A DNA stretch of 57,504 nt, taken from positions 1 through 57,504 of the forward strand of contig DASWHR010000068.1 in the NCBI GenBank assembly GCA_036398095.1, given 5' to 3'. A model generated the notes under the pieces. It saw only the letters and a list, made by a program, of their open reading frames with translations, was not told where the DNA came from and ran no database searches. Position numbers and translations under genes: made by a program. Positions 8,262 to 16,643 of the stretch are shown here, piece by piece. The DNA comes from DASWHR01 sp036398095 (GTDB lineage: Bacteria; Actinomycetota; AC-67). Each line of letters starts with the position of its first letter. Within the stretch, counting starts at the first letter, position 1.

Positions 8262-9929
8262 TCAGGCGGTACGCGCGGGATGCTCGCTGCCGGCTTCGAT
8301 GCCGGCCTCGACCGGGATCAGGACGCGGAAGCAGGCGCCGCCGCCGGCGCGGTCTTCGACCCAGGCGCGGCCGCCGTGCAGGTCGGCGAAGCGCGCGACC
8401 AGCGACAAGCCGATTCCAACGCCCGGTGCATGCGCGTCGACCTTGCCTTGACGGAAGGCTTCGAACACGGATTCCTTAATCTCGTCCGGCACGCCCGGGC
8501 CCGCGTCTTCGACGGTGAGCAACAGCCCCCGCGTCGTCGAGGCCGCGCTGACCCAGATCGGCGTGTCCGGTGGCGTGTGGCGCACGCAGTTGATCAACAA
8601 GTTCTCGACGATCCGTTCGATCTTGGCTCGATCCACCGACACCGTCAGATCGTGCGCGTCGACCGTGACGTGACGTGATCCGAGCACCTCGCAATGTTCC
8701 ACCGTGTCGCGCAGCAACCGTCCGATGTCGGTCGGCGAGCGGTTCGGTTCGATGATGCCCCGTCGCAGCCGGTCCAGGTCGAGCGTGTCGTTGAGAAGCC
8801 GATTCAATTTCGCAGCCCCGACGGCGATTCGCTCGACGGCTTCTTGCCGCACCGCCGGGTCCAATACATCGCCATGGTGTTGCAGCGTCGAGGCGTACCC
8901 CATCACGGCCGACAGCGGCGTGCGAAGCTCGTGGGAGACGGCCGAAAGAAAGCCGTCCCGCATGGCGTCGAGCTTGGCGCGTTCGGTGATGTCGCGGAAA
9001 CTCCAGACGCGACCGACCGTCATGCCGTTCACCTTCTGCGGCTGCGAGTAGCGCTCGAAGACGCGCCCGTCGAGGAAGTGAATGACGTCGAAGCTGGCCT
9101 CGTCCGATCCGTAGAGCTGGTTCACTTTTTCGACGAAACCGTTCGGATCCTGCAACTGCGACAGCACCGCGCCGATCGCCGCCTCGTCGCTTCGCGAGTC
9201 GATCACCTCTTGCGGGATCCGCCACATGTCCACGAACGTGTGGTTGAAGGAGGAGATCCGCCCTTGGTCGTCGACGACCAGGATCCCGTCCGCGGTGGAT
9301 TCGAGCGTGGCGGCCAGCCGTGAGACGGCGTGCTGCTCGGCGTGACGCACCTGTTCGTTGAGGCGCCATGCGATCAAGCTCGCGGCGCTTGCACCCAGGA
9401 CGAACACGGCGTGGATCAGCGCCCACCGCCACGGGCTCGCCCAGGCCGCCGGGTGGTTGTAGACGGACTGCGGTTCCAGCACGCCCATGACGCCGTGGTG
9501 GACGACGACGAAGGCGAGCGTCAGCAGGAACGGCGTCCAATCCTGATACAGCGAGATCACGATGACCATCACAAAGAAATGGAAGTGCGCTTCGATGGTT
9601 CCGCCCGACAGATGCACCAGTAACGCCGACGCGCTGATCAGACCGAACGTGGTCGTTGCCTCTTTGACCGAACGCCGCCAGCCGGGACGGTTCGACACGA
9701 GCGCGCAAAGCGCCACGATCGATGTTTCCGCCATCACGTGCAGCGCGCCGTAGCCGCGCACCATCCCGAAGATCTGGAGTCCGACCGCGTGGGCAGCGAG
9801 CAGGATGCGAATGCCGTTGTGGCGCTTGGCCCAGGCCTCTTCGTCGAGGGACCGGCCGGTCGGAAGCCAGGTCCGAAGCCGGGCAACGCGTGCGACGACC
9901 CGGCTCGACGGGCGGGGGGCGACGTTCAT
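8262..9929 (-). CDS. Membrane sensor histidine kinase with PAS domain
   Basis: A 555-residue sensor kinase. The first 220 or so residues hold about six hydrophobic helices, including the His-rich 'IEAHFHFFVMVIVISLY' and 'FVVVHHGVMG' segments seen in an uncharacterised actinobacterial sensor domain. A PAS domain follows (about 235-345, 'ADGILVVDDQGRISSFNH'). The HisKA H-box is 'LSAVSHELRTPLSAVMGY', and the ATPase domain has the N-box 'ENLLINCVRHTPP', G1 'DAGPGVPDE' and G2 'GVGIGLSLV'. ATG 9929 is used because a longer frame would overlap the divergent Nudix gene promoter and has no membrane or domain content. No response regulator adjoins; a stand-alone receiver lies about 6 kb away. Confidence 0.88.
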   Translation of the reverse strand: MNVAPRPSSRVVARVARLRTWLPTGRSLDEEAWAKRHNGIRILLAAHAVGLQIFGMVRGYGALHVMAETSIVALCALVSNRPGWRRSVKEATTTFGLISASALLVHLSGGTIEAHFHFFVMVIVISLYQDWTPFLLTLAFVVVHHGVMGVLEPQSVYNHPAAWASPWRWALIHAVFVLGASAASLIAWRLNEQVRHAEQHAVSRLAATLESTADGILVVDDQGRISSFNHTFVDMWRIPQEVIDSRSDEAAIGAVLSQLQDPNGFVEKVNQLYGSDEASFDVIHFLDGRVFERYSQPQKVNGMTVGRVWSFRDITERAKLDAMRDGFLSAVSHELRTPLSAVMGYASTLQHHGDVLDPAVRQEAVERIAVGAAKLNRLLNDTLDLDRLRRGIIEPNRSPTDIGRLLRDTVEHCEVLGSRHVTVDAHDLTVSVDRAKIERIVENLLINCVRHTPPDTPIWVSAASTTRGLLLTVEDAGPGVPDEIKESVFEAFRQGKVDAHAPGVGIGLSLVARFADLHGGRAWVEDRAGGGACFRVLIPVEAGIEAGSEHPARTA

Positions 9930-10053
9930 CTTGTAGTCGTCGGCGCTTGCTTTTCGCGGAATGAGCCCGGGGAAGCAAAGTGTTTCTGAAGTCTGCCCGG
10001 CCGGGTCCCCGAGCGTACCCTTTGTCGGAATCGCGCCTTTGAGGAGGCCCGAA

Positions 10054-10059
10054 TACGAT
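10054..10059 (+). promoter_or_regulatory. -10 element TACGAT, leaderless promoter of the Nudix gene
   Basis: TACGAT lies eight bases before ATG 10068, a spacing that would place transcription initiation at or next to the start codon. No convincing -35 is visible. A GAGGAGG further upstream at about 10041 is too far to act as the ribosome site for this ATG. Confidence 0.45.
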
Positions 10060-10067
10060 GGACGGCA

Positions 10068-10898
10068 ATGAGCGACCAGTCTGGGGAACGACCGAGCTTC
10101 CTGCTTCGCGACGCCTCCGGCCAACCCGCGGAGCCGCGCGATTCGGCGACGATCATCCTTGCGCGGGACGGAACCAAGGGCTTGGAAGTCTTCATGCTGG
10201 AACGAGTTCTGAAGGCCGACTTCGCCGGCGGCGCCTACGTGTTCCCGGGTGGGACATTCGACGACGGGGATCTCGATCCGGCGCTGGCGGCTCTGACCGA
10301 CGGCGTCACGCCGGCGCAGGCCGCCGCGGCGATCGACGCACCGCCCGACCGCGCGCTGGCCTTCTATCTGTGCGCGATCCGCGAGACGTTCGAAGAATCC
10401 GGCGCGCTGATGGCCCGACGCGACGGGACGCTTGTCGGCCACGACGCATCGCTCCAAGACGCGCGTCCGTCACTCAACGACGGCACGCTCAAGCTGAAGG
10501 ACTTCGCGCAGCGGGAAGGGCTCCGCTTCGCGGCCGACCTGCTGCATCCGTGGTCGCGCTGGATCACGCCCGAAGCATCGCCGAAGCGCTACGACACGCG
10601 GTTCTTCGTCGCCGCGTTTCCCGACGGCGGCGAGGCACTGCGCCACGACGAAGGCGAATCGTCCTCGAGCACGTGGATCCGTCCGGCCGACGCGCTCGCC
10701 CGCCACGCCGAAGGACGCTTCACCGTGATCTTTCCGACGCGCGTCACGCTGACCCAACTGGCGCGCTTCGATCGCGCCGGCGATCTGATCGCCGCATCGC
10801 CCGGCCGCGACGTGTCGCCCGTGCAACCCGAGATCGTCCAAGCGGGTGACGCGATCAAGATTCTCGTCCCCGGCGATCCCGAGCCCTACGATCCGTGA
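10068..10898 (+). CDS. Nudix hydrolase, NUDT7/NUDT19-like
   Basis: A 276-residue cytoplasmic Nudix protein. After 'DSATIILARDG' the core contains 'AYVFPGGTFDDGD', then a roughly 40-residue insertion, then the catalytic helix 'CAIRETFEESGAL'. A split Nudix box like this is characteristic of the NUDT7/NUDT19 (CoA or acyl-CoA diphosphatase) branch rather than of MutT. The substrate is therefore guessed to be a CoA derivative or other nucleotide diphosphate. The gene is followed 10 nt later by a metallo-beta-lactamase-fold hydrolase and then by the large cyclase-TPR gene, forming a likely operon. Confidence 0.85.
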   Translation: MSDQSGERPSFLLRDASGQPAEPRDSATIILARDGTKGLEVFMLERVLKADFAGGAYVFPGGTFDDGDLDPALAALTDGVTPAQAAAAIDAPPDRALAFYLCAIRETFEESGALMARRDGTLVGHDASLQDARPSLNDGTLKLKDFAQREGLRFAADLLHPWSRWITPEASPKRYDTRFFVAAFPDGGEALRHDEGESSSSTWIRPADALARHAEGRFTVIFPTRVTLTQLARFDRAGDLIAASPGRDVSPVQPEIVQAGDAIKILVPGDPEPYDP

Positions 10899-10908
10899 TC
10901 GAGGAGCC

Positions 10909-11724
10909 ATGACCGAATCGGGAGCCGTCGCCCGCACGCGCCGCCTCTCCGAGCGCGTCCGCGTCGTGCTCGCCCCGAACGCGTCGCCGATGACCTTGGA
11001 AGGAACGAACACCTATGTGGTCGGCGGCGAGCGTGAGGTCATCGTGATCGATCCCGGCCCCGACGATCTGGCCCACTTCGATCGCGTGCTCGCCGCCGCC
11101 GGCCCGGCCGAGATCGTCGGGGTGTTCCTGACCCACTGGCATTCGGATCACAGCGAAGGCGCGCGTTCCTTCGCCGGTCGCGCGCGCGCGCCGATCGGGT
11201 CGTGGTCGCCGATGACCTCGGGCGAGCCGCTCGAAATTCCGCTGCACGACGGCGAACGCGCCGGCGCCGGAGAAATTCACCTGACCGCGATCCACACGCC
11301 CGGTCACGCGAGCGACCACATGAGCTTCTGGCTCGACGACGAGCGCGCGCTGTTCACCGGCGATCACATTCTTGGCCGCGGCACGACCGTTGTCGCTTAC
11401 CCGGACGGGGACATGAACGCCTACATGCGATCGCTGCGGATCGTCCAGGATCGCGCGGCCGCTCGCCTGTATCCGGGCCACGGTCCGGTGGTGGACGATC
11501 CGGCGGCCGTCGTGGCCGAATACATCGAGCATCGCCTGATGCGCGAACGGCAGGTGATCGCCGCGCTGCCCGGCAGCGTCGACGAGATCGTCGCGCGCAT
11601 CTATCACGGCGTGGATCCGATCCTTCACCCCGTCGCCGCGATGAGCGTGCGCGCCCATCTGGCCAAGCTCTCCGCCGATGGTCTTGCCGCCGAAGACGGG
11701 GCCGACCGATGGAGGAGCGCATGA
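10909..11724 (+). CDS. MBL-fold metallo-hydrolase, LACTB2-like
   Basis: A 271-residue metallo-beta-lactamase-fold hydrolase. Zinc ligands are clear: 'THWHSDHSEGA' (HxHxDH), the His of 'HTPGHASDHMSF', the Asp of 'FTGDHILG' and the His of 'YPGHGPVVDD'. A C-terminal winged-helix-like tail ('VDEIVARIYHGVDPILHP' onward) matches the LACTB2/RNase-type hydrolase group often found beside Nudix genes. ATG 10909 has GAGGAG immediately upstream; the longer frame back to 10846 would overlap the Nudix gene. Its stop overlaps the next start as ATGA, showing translational coupling. Confidence 0.88.
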   Translation: MTESGAVARTRRLSERVRVVLAPNASPMTLEGTNTYVVGGEREVIVIDPGPDDLAHFDRVLAAAGPAEIVGVFLTHWHSDHSEGARSFAGRARAPIGSWSPMTSGEPLEIPLHDGERAGAGEIHLTAIHTPGHASDHMSFWLDDERALFTGDHILGRGTTVVAYPDGDMNAYMRSLRIVQDRAAARLYPGHGPVVDDPAAVVAEYIEHRLMRERQVIAALPGSVDEIVARIYHGVDPILHPVAAMSVRAHLAKLSADGLAAEDGADRWRSA

Positions 11725-14700
11725 CGACCTGCCCCCGGTGCGGCGCGGCGGTTGCCGGCGACGCGCGGTTCTGCGCCGCATGCGGCCTGAGCCTGTCGAA
11801 CGCGCCGCGCGAGGAACGACGCATCGTCACGATCCTGTTCGCCGACCTGGTGGGGTTCACGGCGCTGAGCGAGTCCCGCGACCCCGAAGACGTCAAGCGG
11901 ATCATCGACCGCGCGTTCGAGGGGCTCGCCGAGACGGTCACGCTCTACGGCGGGACCGTGGACAAGATCCTCGGCGACGAGATCATGGCCACCTTCGGCG
12001 CGCCGCAAGCGCACGAAGACGATCCCGAGCGAGCCGTGCGCTGCGCGCTGGAGATGCAGCGTGCGCTGGCCCGCTATTCGAAGGAGCTTTCCGATGCACG
12101 CGGCGTCGAGTTGTCGATGCGCGTCGGCGTGAACACCGGAGAGGTGATGGCCGGCGCGATCGGCGGCGGGGACGCCTACACCGTCGTCGGCGATGCGGTC
12201 AACGTCGCGTCGCGTCTGGTCAAGGCCGCCGCACCCGGCGCTGTGCTCGTCGGCCCGGCGACGCGTGCCGCCACCGGCGATCGCATCGAATACCGAGACA
12301 TCGATCCCGTCGTGGTCAAGGGAAAAGCCGAACCGATCCACGTCTCGGAAGCCGTCATCGAGCGCGCTCATCCCGCCGCCGGTGGCGCGCGCTCGACACC
12401 GATCGTCGGCCGCGACGCAGAGCTGTCGCTGCTCACCTCGATTGCCGATCTGGTCGCGCGGGACCGGCGATCCGCGGCGATCACTATCGTCGGCGACGGC
12501 GGCATGGGAAAGACGCGGCTCGTCGCCGAGTTCGCGCAGCGGCTCCGCGACGCCCGCGTGCTGTGGGGACGCTCGCTGCCGTACGGGACGGCGTCGGCGT
12601 CGCACGCGCTCGAAGAGATCGTGCGGTCGGCCTTGGGCGTCGGGGCTGCCGACGACGCGGCTGCTGCGCGCAAGCGCATCGGCGAGCAGCTCGCCGCGAT
12701 CGGGCTCGGCGGAGACACGGAACGAGTCGCCGCGCTCGCCGGCTTCCGCGAACAGGCGCTGCCGGCCGGTGCGCGGCGCGCAGCGAGCGCCGGCGCGGCC
12801 GGCCCGGCGGCGGGAGCGGCGCCCCGCGGCGGCGAGATCAGCGACGCGGCCGTCGCGCTGTTCGACGCGATCGCGCGACGCGAACGGCTGCTCGTCCTGG
12901 TCTTTCAGGAGCTTCACTGGGCCGAGGCGGCGGTGACCGCGGCGGTCGGGGAGCTGCTCGAACGGCTGCGCGACGTTCCGCTGTTGCTGGTGGCGCTCGG
13001 GCGTCCCGAACTGAGCGAGCGAACGGCGACGTGGCCGGGGCGTCCGGCGTCCTCGAGCCTTCATCTGCTGCCGCTTGCGCGCGACGCCGCCGCGGACCTG
13101 CTGCGGGCGCTTTCCGGCAGCCGCGACCTTCCGCCGGCGGTCGTCGAAAGCGTCATCGACCGCGCCGGCGGGAACCCGTTCTTCATCGAGGAGTTCGTGC
13201 GGCTGCTGGTGGACCGCGGCCAGCACGACATCAGCGTCCCGGTCAGCGTGCAGGGCGTGGTCGCGGCGCGGCTCGACGCGCTCGACGCGCCGGTCAAGGC
13301 GATCGTCCAGGACGCCGCCGTCGTCGGCGAAGAATTCTGGCCCGACGCGCTCGCGACGATCGAAGGACGAGACCCCGACGCGCTTCGCGTCGCGCTCGAC
13401 GGACTCGCCGCACGCGAACTGGTCGAGCCGGTCGAGGAGCCCCGCCTCACCGGGCGACTCGAGTATCGCTTCCGGCAGACGATCGTGCGCGAAGTCGCCT
13501 ACGCGTCGCTTCCCAAGCGCTCGCGCGCCGCGAAGCATGCCGCCATCGCCGTCTGGCTCGAAGGCGTCATCGGCGAAGGTTCATCGGAGGGCGACCTGGC
13601 CGACTTGGTTGCGTTCCACTTCGAACGTGCCGCGCTCAGCGCCCGCGACGTCGGCGACGACGGCGCCGCCTACGCCGACAAGGCGCGCGAATACCTGGAG
13701 CGCGCCGGCAACGAGGCGATGGGCATCGACGCGGCCGCGGCGGCCGGAAGCTTCTACGAGCGCGCGCTGGTCTTCGCGCGCGACGACCGCGACGCGCTGG
13801 ATCTTCGCGTCAGTCTTGGCGAGGCGCACGTCGGCTCGTGGAATCCGGTCGCGGCCGAATCGCATCTGGAGCAGGCGCTCGCCGGCGCGCGTCGCTTGGG
13901 CGAACGTCGTCATGAAGGAAAGGCGCTGCGGCTGCTCGGCGATCTGGCGCGGCTTCGCGGCGATCTCGATCTGGCCCGGCCACGACTCGAGCAGGCCCTT
14001 CAGATCGCGCGCGAGACCGGCGATGCGCATGAGGAGGCCGAAGGGCTTCGCTCCCACGGGCTGCTCGACATGTTCAACGGCCGCGTGCTTTCCGCGCCGA
14101 TGTGGTTTCGTCAGGCGCTGTCCCGCGCGCGGGACCTGGGCGACACGCGAGCGGTCGGCTGGAGCCTGCAGAACCTCGGCTGGGCGAACCTGCTTCTGGG
14201 CCGCATCGATGAAGCGCTCGTCGCGCTGGATGAAGGCGCGGAGGTGTTCGGCGGCATCAACGACATCGAAGGCGTCGGCTGGTGCTTGGGGCTTCGCAGC
14301 TGGGCACTGCTTTTTCAGGGGAAGCTCGACGACGCCGACGCACTCGCGGCGCAACTGATCGAGCTGGCCGCCGGCGCCGAGCAAACGCAGGGCGGCATGG
14401 GCGGTATGGGACTTCAAGTCGAGCGAGTGCTGCGGGCGATCGTCGCGTCGTACCGGATGCGCCCGGCCGATGCGATCGCGCTCGCGGCATCGACCTTCGA
14501 GGTCTTTGCCGAAGTCGACAGCGCATGGGGCCTGGCTATGGCCCGGTATCCGATCGCGGTCTCGCACCTGTTGCGCATGGAAATCGACGCGGCCCGCGCC
14601 GTTCTGGTCGAAGCCGAAGCGCATGCGGCCGGCGCCGGCGATCCGCTCGTCATGGGTTTGGTTCATGTGCTTCGCGCCTACACCGAGATCGAAGCCGGCG

Positions 14701-15290
14701 ATCTTGCCGAGGCCGAACGGTTCGCGCGAACCGGCACGGCCGTGACCGAAGCCGCCGGGGTCGGCTGGCACAGCCGCGTGCCAAGACGATGGATCTTGGC
14801 CGAGCTCGCTCGTCGCCGCGGCGACGTCGCGGCCGCGCTGGCGATCGTTTCCGATCCCGAGCCGCTTCCCGAATCCGGCTTGTTCCCCAAGGGCCGCTTG
14901 ATCGCGCTCCACGCCGACCTGCTGTGCGATGTCGCGCGTCCGGCCGACGCGGCCGTTCGTGCCCGCGAGGCGATCGAGCACGCCGGCCCGGCGCTGATCG
15001 ACGTCGCCACCGCTCGCCGGATCCTCGCGCGGGCGCTGCTCGAAGGCGGGGACGCGCACGCGGCGCTGGAGGCGATCGACGCCGCGATCGACGTGCTCGA
15101 CGCCGGCGAGTGGGATGCCGAACGCATTCGCGGGCTGGCGATGAAGGCGCGAATCCTCGATGAGCTTGGCCGGCACGATGCGGCCGGCGAGACCTTCGAC
15201 CGGGCGGGCGCGATCCTGGATGCGTTCGGTCCCGACACCGATGTTCGCTCGCTCGCCACGCTCCTCGGCCGCCGCGAGGCGGAGCATTAG
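11721..15290 (+). CDS. Zinc-ribbon / class III adenylate cyclase / ATPase / TPR protein
   Basis: A 1189-residue multidomain signalling protein. An N-terminal zinc ribbon ('CPRCG' and 'CAACG', residues 4-22) precedes a class III cyclase domain (about 35-200) with both metal Asp motifs, 'ILFADLVGFTALS' and 'DKILGDEIMATFG', and 'VVGDAVNVASRL'. An AAA/STAND-type ATPase follows (about 225-500) with P-loop 'GDGGMGKTRLV'; its Walker B region reads 'LVLVFQELHWAE', where relatives usually have ED before LHWA. The C-terminal 600 or so residues are helical TPR-like repeats ('ALRLLGDLARLRGDLDLA'). ATG 11721 has GGAGGAG upstream; ATG 11709 is in frame too. It probably senses ligands through the TPR part and makes cAMP. 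Confidence 0.87.
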   Translation: MTTCPRCGAAVAGDARFCAACGLSLSNAPREERRIVTILFADLVGFTALSESRDPEDVKRIIDRAFEGLAETVTLYGGTVDKILGDEIMATFGAPQAHEDDPERAVRCALEMQRALARYSKELSDARGVELSMRVGVNTGEVMAGAIGGGDAYTVVGDAVNVASRLVKAAAPGAVLVGPATRAATGDRIEYRDIDPVVVKGKAEPIHVSEAVIERAHPAAGGARSTPIVGRDAELSLLTSIADLVARDRRSAAITIVGDGGMGKTRLVAEFAQRLRDARVLWGRSLPYGTASASHALEEIVRSALGVGAADDAAAARKRIGEQLAAIGLGGDTERVAALAGFREQALPAGARRAASAGAAGPAAGAAPRGGEISDAAVALFDAIARRERLLVLVFQELHWAEAAVTAAVGELLERLRDVPLLLVALGRPELSERTATWPGRPASSSLHLLPLARDAAADLLRALSGSRDLPPAVVESVIDRAGGNPFFIEEFVRLLVDRGQHDISVPVSVQGVVAARLDALDAPVKAIVQDAAVVGEEFWPDALATIEGRDPDALRVALDGLAARELVEPVEEPRLTGRLEYRFRQTIVREVAYASLPKRSRAAKHAAIAVWLEGVIGEGSSEGDLADLVAFHFERAALSARDVGDDGAAYADKAREYLERAGNEAMGIDAAAAAGSFYERALVFARDDRDALDLRVSLGEAHVGSWNPVAAESHLEQALAGARRLGERRHEGKALRLLGDLARLRGDLDLARPRLEQALQIARETGDAHEEAEGLRSHGLLDMFNGRVLSAPMWFRQALSRARDLGDTRAVGWSLQNLGWANLLLGRIDEALVALDEGAEVFGGINDIEGVGWCLGLRSWALLFQGKLDDADALAAQLIELAAGAEQTQGGMGGMGLQVERVLRAIVASYRMRPADAIALAASTFEVFAEVDSAWGLAMARYPIAVSHLLRMEIDAARAVLVEAEAHAAGAGDPLVMGLVHVLRAYTEIEAGDLAEAERFARTGTAVTEAAGVGWHSRVPRRWILAELARRRGDVAAALAIVSDPEPLPESGLFPKGRLIALHADLLCDVARPADAAVRAREAIEHAGPALIDVATARRILARALLEGGDAHAALEAIDAAIDVLDAGEWDAERIRGLAMKARILDELGRHDAAGETFDRAGAILDAFGPDTDVRSLATLLGRREAEH

Positions 15291-15345
15291 ATTTGTCCGG
15301 CTTCGCGGCGGTAGGGTTAGCGCGGTCCGATCGATAGGGGGAGCG

Positions 15346-15771
15346 ATGTTCGGAAAGATCCTCGTGGGAACCGACGGTTCCGACACGGCCTCGAAGGCCG
15401 TCCAGCACGCCGCAGACATCGCGGCCGCGACCGGGTCGGAGCTGTTGATCCTGTCCGCCTATCCGCCGCCGAAGCCCGAAGCCGGTTCGACCTTCGGACC
15501 CGCAACGCCCTATGCCGGACCCGAGATCGCGCGAAGCGTGCTCGCCGACGCCGAAAAGCGCCTCGCCGGATCCGCCAAGGTCCGGACGCTGATGCGCGAA
15601 GGCGAAGCGGCCGACGCGATCTGCGACATCGCCGAAGAGGAAGGCGCCGGACTGATCGTGGTCGGGAACCGCGGCATGACCGGCGCGAAGCGGTTCCTGC
15701 TCGGCAGCGTTCCCAACAACGTCTCGCACCATGCGCCGTGTTCGGTTCTGATCGTGCACACGACCGACTAG
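15346..15771 (+). CDS. Universal stress protein UspA family (copy 1)
   Basis: A 141-residue single-domain universal stress protein. It starts 'MFGKILVGTDGSDTASKAV' and ends with the nucleotide-binding signature GxxGx9GS, seen as 'GNRGMTGAKRFLLGS' followed by 'VSHHAPCSVLIV', so it should bind ATP. ATG 15346 has a purine-rich GGGGGAG just upstream. A second, shorter copy begins 26 nt after the stop and shares the C-terminal motif almost exactly, so the pair arose by tandem duplication. Confidence 0.93.
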   Translation: MFGKILVGTDGSDTASKAVQHAADIAAATGSELLILSAYPPPKPEAGSTFGPATPYAGPEIARSVLADAEKRLAGSAKVRTLMREGEAADAICDIAEEEGAGLIVVGNRGMTGAKRFLLGSVPNNVSHHAPCSVLIVHTTD

Positions 15772-15797
15772 CGCTCACGCGACCAATCGGAGGACGC

Positions 15798-16166
15798 ATG
15801 TACACCAAGATCATGAGCGCGACCGACGGATCGGCGACCGCGTCGAAGGCCGTTTCAATCGCCGCGGACCTGGCGCGAGCCGTCGGCGCCGAGTTGTTGA
15901 TCGTCCACGTCGGCGACCCGGGCGACGGGCGTTCGGTGCTGGATGATGCGGTGGCGAAATTCGGCGGGGGATTGGCGACCAAGACGATGACGGTTGCGGG
16001 GGATCCTGCCGACATGATCCTCGAGTCGGCCGAGGCCGAAGGAGCCGATCTGATCGTGGTCGGCAACAAGGGAATGACCGGCGCCAAGCGCTTCCTGCTG
16101 GGAAGCGTCCCGAATCAGGTGTCGCACCACTCGCCGTGCAACGTGCTGATCGTCAAGACGACCTGA
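15798..16166 (+). CDS. Universal stress protein UspA family (copy 2)
   Basis: A 122-residue paralogue of the preceding gene. The N-terminus 'MYTKIMSATDGSATASKAV' and the ATP motif 'GNKGMTGAKRFLLGS' with 'VSHHSPCNVLIVKTT' align well with copy 1. The middle is about 19 residues shorter, missing the segment around 'PPPKPEAGSTFGPATPYAGP'. ATG 15798 has GGAGGA seven to eight bases upstream. It converges with the receiver gene, with only 4 nt between the ends. Confidence 0.92.
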   Translation: MYTKIMSATDGSATASKAVSIAADLARAVGAELLIVHVGDPGDGRSVLDDAVAKFGGGLATKTMTVAGDPADMILESAEAEGADLIVVGNKGMTGAKRFLLGSVPNQVSHHSPCNVLIVKTT

Positions 16167-16170
16167 ACGC

Positions 16171-16554
16171 TTAGCGGACCGAGGTCTTCAACCGAAGCAG
16201 TCGTTGGATGTGCGCGACAAGCTCGTCGCCGTCGAACGGCTTCGTGACGTAGACGTCCACGCCCGAGCGCCACCCGTCCCACTGATCTTGGTCCGAATCG
16301 AGCCCGGACAGCATCAAGATCGCCATCGAAGCGCCACCGGGTTCGTCACGCAGGCGGCGCGCGACTTCGTCGCCGTCCATGCCGGGCATCGCTTTGTCGA
16401 GCACGACGACGTCGAAATGGGCCCGGCGCAGCTCGTCGAGCGCCTCTTCTCCGGACGCCACGTCCTTGACGGTGAAGCCGGACGCGCGCAGCGTCGTCGC
16501 GGAAAACTCGCGAACCGCCGGATCGTCGTCCACTACGAGAATGCGTGCTGGCAT
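16171..16554 (-). CDS. Stand-alone response regulator receiver protein (CheY-like)
   Basis: A 127-residue receiver domain with no output domain. The acidic pocket is 'ILVVDDDPAVREF', the phosphoacceptor Asp sits in 'VVVLDKAMPGMDG', the switch Ser is in 'LMLSGLD' and the conserved Lys is in 'YVTKPFDGDEL'. ATG 16554 was chosen because AGGAGG lies 7 bases upstream and the protein then begins 'MPARILVVDDD'; ATG 16572 would include the ribosome site in the coding frame. Its kinase partner is unknown; the membrane sensor kinase at 8.3-9.9 kb is an orphan too. Confidence 0.92.
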   Translation of the reverse strand: MPARILVVDDDPAVREFSATTLRASGFTVKDVASGEEALDELRRAHFDVVVLDKAMPGMDGDEVARRLRDEPGGASMAILMLSGLDSDQDQWDGWRSGVDVYVTKPFDGDELVAHIQRLLRLKTSVR

Positions 16555-16643
16555 GATGGAACCTCCTGTCATCTCCGTCTATCGGAGGCGAACGTCCCGC
16601 GCTTGACCCTACGATTTGTCTAGACGAGGAGGCCGAATGGGCG

